This document shows positions 8,641 through 12,134 of a stretch of 12,134 bases of DNA, in pieces. The notes under the pieces were generated by a model. It saw nothing but the letters and a program-made list of their open reading frames with translations, was not told the DNA's origin and made no database searches. The stretch is taken from NCBI GenBank assembly GCA_964353255.1, contig CAYGVJ010000157.1, positions 1-12,134 of the forward strand, written 5' to 3'. Position numbers and translations under genes: made by a program. This DNA is from VFZS01 sp964353255 (lineage in GTDB: Bacteria; Acidobacteriota; Terriglobia; Bryobacterales; Bryobacteraceae). Position 1 is the first letter of the stretch, and every line of letters starts with the position of its first letter.

Positions 8641-8685
8641 CCTGTGCCGGGGATTCACAGGTGTGGCGTAAGCTTCAGCTTGCGC
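8641..8685. repeat. Two adjacent hairpins in the divergent intergenic region
   Basis: CCTGTG (8641-8646) pairs with CACAGG (8656-8661). GCGTAAGCT (8666-8674) pairs with AGCTTGCGC (8677-8685) with one G-T wobble and a 2-nt loop. A T7 run follows at 8691-8697, making the second hairpin look weakly terminator- or attenuator-like for the plus strand, in the presumed leader of the TIR-STAND gene. The 'GCGYAAGCTTCAGCTTGCGC' form resembles dispersed palindromes and may be a mobile repeat. No clear sigma70 promoter for the plus-strand gene was found in 8572-8767. Confidence 0.45.
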
Positions 8686-8767
8686 AGGTGGTTTTTTTAC
8701 GGCTTGCTGTCCGCCTTTTTCCTGGCAGGGCCCGCCGAATTGGAGTAACATCAACCTCAAGCGCCCC

Positions 8768-11509
8768 ATGAGCCGGCCCAGCATCTTTATCAGCTACAGC
8801 CACAAGGACGAAGCCTGGAAGGACCGGCTGGTAACGCAGCTCAGAGTCCTCGAAATGGAGGGCATCCTTGACGTTTGGGACGACCGGCGCATCGAGGCCG
8901 GCGCAGACTGGTTTCCCGAAATCGAGCAAGCCATCGAGCGCGCCAGCGTCGCAATTCTGCTCATCTCCGCGGATTTCCTCACTTCCAAGTTCATCCTCGG
9001 AGAGGAAGTCCCGCGGCTTTTGGAGCGGCGGCAGAAGGAGGGCCTGCGCGTCATTCCCTTGATCGTCCGGCCCTGCGCATGGAAGGTACTGAGGTGGCTC
9101 TCTCCGATCCAGGCCCGACCCAAGGATGGCCGGCCGCTGTCCGGCGGCAGCGAGCACCAGATTGAGGAAGATCTGGCGGCCCTTGCGAAGGAAGTTGCTG
9201 GAATCATCCGCCGCGTTCCGTCGGGCGAAGGTAGGCAAGTTCCTCCCGAGAAGATTTCCCTCGCTAAGCTGCCCTCGACGGACCCCTACCTGTTCGGCCG
9301 CGAGAGCGAGCTTGCTGCGCTCGACGCCGCCTGGGACAAGGCGCGCACCAACATTGTCACGCTGGTTGCCTTCGGTGGTGTCGGCAAAACGGCCCTGGTC
9401 AACGTCTGGCTCAACCGCATGCAGGAGAAGACCTTCAGGGGCGCCGAGCGGGTCTTCGGTTGGTCCTTCTATAGCCAGGGGGCGGCCGAGGGTCGGCAGG
9501 CGTCGGCCGACCCGTTCATCGACGCCGCCCTCCGCTGGTTCGGCGACCCCAATCCAGAGAAAGGAAACCCCTGGGAGAAAGGCGAGCGGCTGGCCGAGCT
9601 GGTCCGAGCGCAGCGGACGCTGCTGGTAGTGGACGGTTTGGAACCGCTGCAACAACCGCCGGACGGCCGCCTCAAGGATCCGGGGCTTCAGACCTTGCTA
9701 CGCGAGCTGGCGGTGGACAACCCCGGCCTGTGCATAGTGACCACGCGCCTGGCGGTGGACGACCTCAAGACCCTCGCCGGGATATCCGTCGAGACTATTG
9801 ACCTTGAGAACCTCGCGCCGGAGGACGCGGTCCGCTACCTCACCCACCTCGGCGTCAAGGGCACGCCGGAAGAGTTGCGGCGGGCGGCGCAGGAGCTGGA
9901 CTTTCATGCCTTGGCCCTGACCTTGCTTGGGACGTACCTGGCCATCGGCTATGACGGCGATATCCGCCGGCGCGACCTTGTGCCTCGGCTCACGGCGGAG
10001 GCCAAGCAAGGCGCACACGCCCGGCGGATGATGGACGCCTACGAGCGCTGGTATGAAGGCAAGCCTGAGCAGGACATCCTGCGCCTGGTGGGGCTCTTCG
10101 ACCGCCCGGCCGAGCCCGGGCCGTTAAGTGTCCTCCGCCAGCCGCCCGCCGTTCCAGGCCTGACGGAGCGCTTACAGAACCTGAGCGAATGCGAGTGGAA
10201 CTTGGCGCTCGACAACCTGCGCCAGGCGCGCCTGCTCGACCCCAAGGACCCGAGCCAGCCCGGGACGCTCGACTGCCACCCGCTCATCCGCGAGCACTTC
10301 GCCGAGAAGCTCAAAGCGACCGCTCTCGCAGCGTGGCAGGAGGCCCACACCAGGCTATACGAGTACTACAAGTCGGCGGGCAGAGAGTACCCGGACACCA
10401 TAGAGGAGATGGCCCCGCTCTATGCCGCTGTCGCCCACGGTTGTCACGCCGGCCGCCACCGGGAGACCCTCCGTGATGTTTACTTTAGGCGCATCCAAAG
10501 ACGAGACGAGTCTTTCAGCAGGAAGAAGCTCGGCGCGTTTGGCGCTGACCTGGCGGCACTGGCGGGCTTTTTTGACCCGCCCTGGGAAACGCCGGTTGCG
10601 GGTTTGAGCGAGCCGACGAAAGGCTATCTGCTCAACGAGGCCGGCTTTGATCTTCGCGCCCTGGGCCGGCTTGGCGAGGCCGTCCAGCCGATGAGGGCCG
10701 CCCTCGATGCGGACATCGCCGGGGAGTATTGGTGCAACGCCTGCCTGGCCACCTGCAACCTGAGCGGCCTTTGCCTGACCCTCGGGGACGTTGACCAGGC
10801 CGTTGGCTACGCCCAGCAAGGCGTGGAACTGGCCGATCGAAGCGGCGACCCCTTCCTGCGAATGGTGGTGCGCATAGTGCTGGCCGACGCTCTGCACCAG
10901 GCAGGCCGCGTCCCTGAGGCCAAGAGGCTCTTCCAAGAGGCGGAGCGGATGCAGAAAGAGCGGCAACCTGAGTACCCGCTCCTCTACTCTCTCCAGGGCT
11001 TCCAATACTGCGACCTGCTGCTGGGCCAGGGCAGGCACGAGGAGGTGCGCGACCGCGCCCCTCGCACACTAGAGTGGGAGCAGGGCAGGCTCCTTGACAT
11101 CGCCCTGGACCGCCTCTCGCTAGGCCGCGTCGGGCTCCTTGAGGGGGACTTCACCCCAGCCGCCAGGTACCTGGAACAGGCCGTCACCGGCCTCCGCCAA
11201 GCCGGGGCTCAAGAGTTCATCCCCCGCGGGTTCCTCGCTCGCGCCTCGCTGTACCGCCTCCGCGGCGACTTCCCTCACGCCCAGCGCGACCTCGACGAAG
11301 CCTTCCTCATCGCCGCGCGCGGCCCCATGCGCCTCCACGAGGCCGACTGCCACCTGGAACAGGCCCGCCTCTCAGTGGCCACCTGCGACTCGACGCGCGC
11401 CCGCTCGAGCCTCGCCGCCGCCCGCACTCTCATCCAGCAGACTGGCTACCACCGCCGGGACGCGGAACTGGCAGAACTCGAACGGCAACTGGAGGGAACA
11501 CAGGGGTAG
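8768..11509 (+). CDS. TIR - STAND NTPase - TPR protein, candidate anti-phage sensor
   Basis: 913 residues. The TIR domain is about 4-115: SIFISYSHKDEAWKDRL, then VWDDRRIEAGADWFPEIEQAIE, where Glu51 is the likely NADase position by comparison with other TIRs. The NB-ARC/NACHT-like NTPase is about 170-400: YLFGRESEL, Walker A FGGVGKTAL (202-210, Lys207), Walker B RTLLVVDGLE (283-292), sensor CIVTTR (322-327) and HALALTLLGTYL (380-391). A winged-helix/relay region about 430-520 has 'CHPLIREHF' as the MHD-like motif. About 525-905 are TPR-type repeats ending in QTGYHRRDAELAELE. The architecture parallels plant TIR-NLRs. In bacteria, TIR-linked STANDs sense infection through the repeats, oligomerise and deplete NAD; that role is inferred here. 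The start matches family N-termini (MSRP.IFISYS) although no ribosome site is seen. It is divergent from the omp operon, 1 bp ahead of hicB, and intact in all motifs. Confidence 0.9.
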   Translation: MSRPSIFISYSHKDEAWKDRLVTQLRVLEMEGILDVWDDRRIEAGADWFPEIEQAIERASVAILLISADFLTSKFILGEEVPRLLERRQKEGLRVIPLIVRPCAWKVLRWLSPIQARPKDGRPLSGGSEHQIEEDLAALAKEVAGIIRRVPSGEGRQVPPEKISLAKLPSTDPYLFGRESELAALDAAWDKARTNIVTLVAFGGVGKTALVNVWLNRMQEKTFRGAERVFGWSFYSQGAAEGRQASADPFIDAALRWFGDPNPEKGNPWEKGERLAELVRAQRTLLVVDGLEPLQQPPDGRLKDPGLQTLLRELAVDNPGLCIVTTRLAVDDLKTLAGISVETIDLENLAPEDAVRYLTHLGVKGTPEELRRAAQELDFHALALTLLGTYLAIGYDGDIRRRDLVPRLTAEAKQGAHARRMMDAYERWYEGKPEQDILRLVGLFDRPAEPGPLSVLRQPPAVPGLTERLQNLSECEWNLALDNLRQARLLDPKDPSQPGTLDCHPLIREHFAEKLKATALAAWQEAHTRLYEYYKSAGREYPDTIEEMAPLYAAVAHGCHAGRHRETLRDVYFRRIQRRDESFSRKKLGAFGADLAALAGFFDPPWETPVAGLSEPTKGYLLNEAGFDLRALGRLGEAVQPMRAALDADIAGEYWCNACLATCNLSGLCLTLGDVDQAVGYAQQGVELADRSGDPFLRMVVRIVLADALHQAGRVPEAKRLFQEAERMQKERQPEYPLLYSLQGFQYCDLLLGQGRHEEVRDRAPRTLEWEQGRLLDIALDRLSLGRVGLLEGDFTPAARYLEQAVTGLRQAGAQEFIPRGFLARASLYRLRGDFPHAQRDLDEAFLIAARGPMRLHEADCHLEQARLSVATCDSTRARSSLAAARTLIQQTGYHRRDAELAELERQLEGTQG

Positions 11510-11510
11510 A

Positions 11511-11792
11511 ATGGGAGCGATGGCGGTGCGGTACATCCTCAGCGAATACATAGACCGGGCCATGGCTGATGCCCTCTACGACAAGCTCGAAGACGGGACG
11601 TTCGCCGGCCGGATCCCACCGTGCAAGGGTGTGGTGGCCTTCGGAGCGACCTTGCGTGAGTGTGAGGAGGAACTCCGCTCGACCCTGGAAGACTGGGTCT
11701 TGGTCGGCATCAAACTGGGACAGCGCTTGCCGGAGATGAGAGGTCTGGACCTAAACCGGGAGCCCAGCCGTGAGCCGGTGGACACCGTGTAA
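11511..11792 (+). CDS. hicB: HicB-like antitoxin
   Basis: 93 residues from ATG 11511, with AGGGG at 11502-11506, inside the end of the STAND gene, as ribosome site; ATG 11520 is an alternative giving 90 residues. The sequence has the HicB pattern: YIDRAMADALYDKLEDGTFAG, IPPCKGVVAFGATLRECEEEL, and LEDWVLVGIKLGQRLP followed by RGLDLN. HicB antitoxins have a partial RNase H-like fold that caps HicA, and many also bind their own promoter. No added ribbon-helix-helix or HTH domain is evident in the short C-terminal tail (REPSREPVDTV). It follows the TIR-STAND stop by 1 bp and overlaps hicA by 23 bp, so all three are probably co-transcribed. The antitoxin-first order (hicB before hicA) is the less common arrangement for this family. 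Confidence 0.88.
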   Translation: MGAMAVRYILSEYIDRAMADALYDKLEDGTFAGRIPPCKGVVAFGATLRECEEELRSTLEDWVLVGIKLGQRLPEMRGLDLNREPSREPVDTV

Positions 11793-12000
11793 GCGCCGCG
11801 TCTTTGTCCGGCGCTTGCGAGTGCTGGGTTTCGATGGACCCTTCTCAGGGACTCGGCATGTGTTCATGGTTCACGGTAACCACCGCCTCGCGATCCCTTC
11901 CAGCGAAGAGTACTCTGTTCCGCAGCTCCGCATGATGATCGACGAAGTGGCGGCAATCCTTGGCCGTGAGATCACGGCTGATGAGTGGAATGCGCTCTGA
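11770..12000 (+). CDS. hicA: HicA-like mRNA interferase toxin
   Basis: 76 residues from GTG 11770, with a GGGAG ribosome site (11758-11762) at 7-nt spacing, which decides the start. The sequence follows the HicA double-stranded-RNA-binding-like fold: MSRWTPCKRRVFVRRLRVLGF, then SGTRHVFMVHGNHRLAIP with His30 as the probable catalytic residue, then an EEYSVPQLRMMIDEV helix and ILGREITADEWNAL. HicA toxins cleave mRNA and sometimes tmRNA and are neutralised by HicB. Length and motifs are complete, so an active toxin is expected. It overlaps hicB by 23 bp. Nine bases after its stop begins a remnant of the STAND gene's 3' end. Confidence 0.88.
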   Translation: MSRWTPCKRRVFVRRLRVLGFDGPFSGTRHVFMVHGNHRLAIPSSEEYSVPQLRMMIDEVAAILGREITADEWNAL

Positions 12001-12009
12001 GATTCCAGT

Positions 12010-12081
12010 GAGCAGACCGGCTACCACCGCCGCGACGCGGAACTGGCGGAGTTGGAAAAGCAACTCGCAACCGCTCCCTGA
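12010..12081 (+). pseudogene. 3'-end remnant of a TIR-STAND-TPR-type gene
   Basis: The plus strand reads EQTGYHRRDAELAELEKQLATAP and then TGA. Bases 12010-12066 match 11435-11491 at 47 of 57 positions by my count, and 17 of 19 residues agree (QTGYHRRDAELAELE identical). The differences are almost all silent (act/acc, cgg/cgc, gca/gcg, gaa/gag, ctc/ttg), plus Arg to Lys. Similarity starts abruptly at 12010, right after hicA, so the body of the gene is absent. The stop and C-terminal tail (ATAP versus EGTQG) differ, pointing to the end of a diverged paralogue rather than a copy of the neighbour. Confidence 0.75.
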
Positions 12082-12131
12082 CGGTCGCGGCTCGGAAACG
12101 CGCAACGAAGGCAGTGGCCGAGCCGCGAGCG
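12082..12131. repeat. Palindrome at the right edge, possibly a dispersed repeat
   Basis: CGGTCGCGGCTCGG (12082-12095) pairs with CCGAGCCGCGAGCG (12118-12131) at 13 of 14 positions around a 22-nt loop, with an uninterrupted 11-bp core. The arms may continue past the window (CCCTGA to the left, TGA to the right). It resembles long palindromic repeats I associate with Solibacter-type genomes, or could serve as a terminator for the hicBA operon; no T-tract is visible before the edge. Confidence 0.5.
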
Positions 12132-12134
12132 TGA

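Noticed and set aside
8572..8784. 71-residue N-terminal extension of the Omp85-like protein
   Set aside because: It would bury the clear signal peptide starting at 8571, overlap the divergent gene and translate the intergenic hairpins.
8675..9655. 326-codon minus-strand open frame antisense to the TIR-STAND start
   Set aside because: It mirrors the codon structure of the TIR and NTPase domains and has no recognisable fold or start signal.

Overview
The window comes from a GC-rich, Gram-negative-type bacterium. It encodes an outer-membrane Omp85-type barrel, NtrY/NtrX two-component proteins and an Flp-type pilin. It also carries a TIR-STAND-TPR protein of a kind I associate with Acidobacteriota, Planctomycetes and Cyanobacteria. 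Acidobacteriota (Bryobacterales/Solibacter-like) is my best guess, but this rests on recalled family resemblance and intergenic palindromes, not on a marker gene.

Layout. (1) 1-2116, minus: a membrane sensor histidine kinase (Cache-like sensor, PAS, GAF, HisKA), cut by the left edge before its catalytic domain. (2) 2117-2944: a gene-poor stretch with a decayed IS1380-type transposase (2282-2564), a 128-nt branched palindrome (2743-2870) and a strong sigma70-type promoter (2883-2912) for (3) a solitary Flp-like pilin, 2945-3130, plus. (4) 3133-3932, minus: a vapBC-type toxin-antitoxin pair, with a 3'-end remnant of an ntrX-like gene on its far side. (5) 4010-8571, minus: an overlapping four-gene operon, Omp85-like protein / DUF4390-like exported protein / ntrY / ntrX. 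A sigma54-type -24/-12 motif lies just upstream. (6) 8768-11509, plus, divergent: a 913-residue TIR-NTPase(STAND)-TPR protein, a candidate anti-phage NAD-depleting sensor. hicB-hicA (11511-12000) follows at 1 bp, then a 3'-end remnant of a STAND-TPR gene (12010-12081) and a palindrome at the right edge.

Most notable signal: both toxin-antitoxin modules sit in the same arrangement. Each lies directly behind the 3' end of an intact, co-oriented gene. Each is followed by a second, diverged copy of that gene's last ~17-19 conserved codons in the same orientation: ntrX-vapBC-'ntrX and STAND-hicBA-'STAND. The copies differ mostly at synonymous positions. They therefore look like ends of diverged paralogues or homologues rather than fresh target duplications, which suggests that TA cassettes were acquired, or tandem paralogues deleted, through homology at gene 3' ends.

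How the genes may work together: NtrY senses through a periplasmic domain and passes phosphate to NtrX, a sigma54 activator. The sigma54-like site ahead of the operon suggests autoregulation tied to an outer-membrane protein. TIR-STAND plus HicBA forms a compact defence-like island next to it. All functions are inferred from sequence only.
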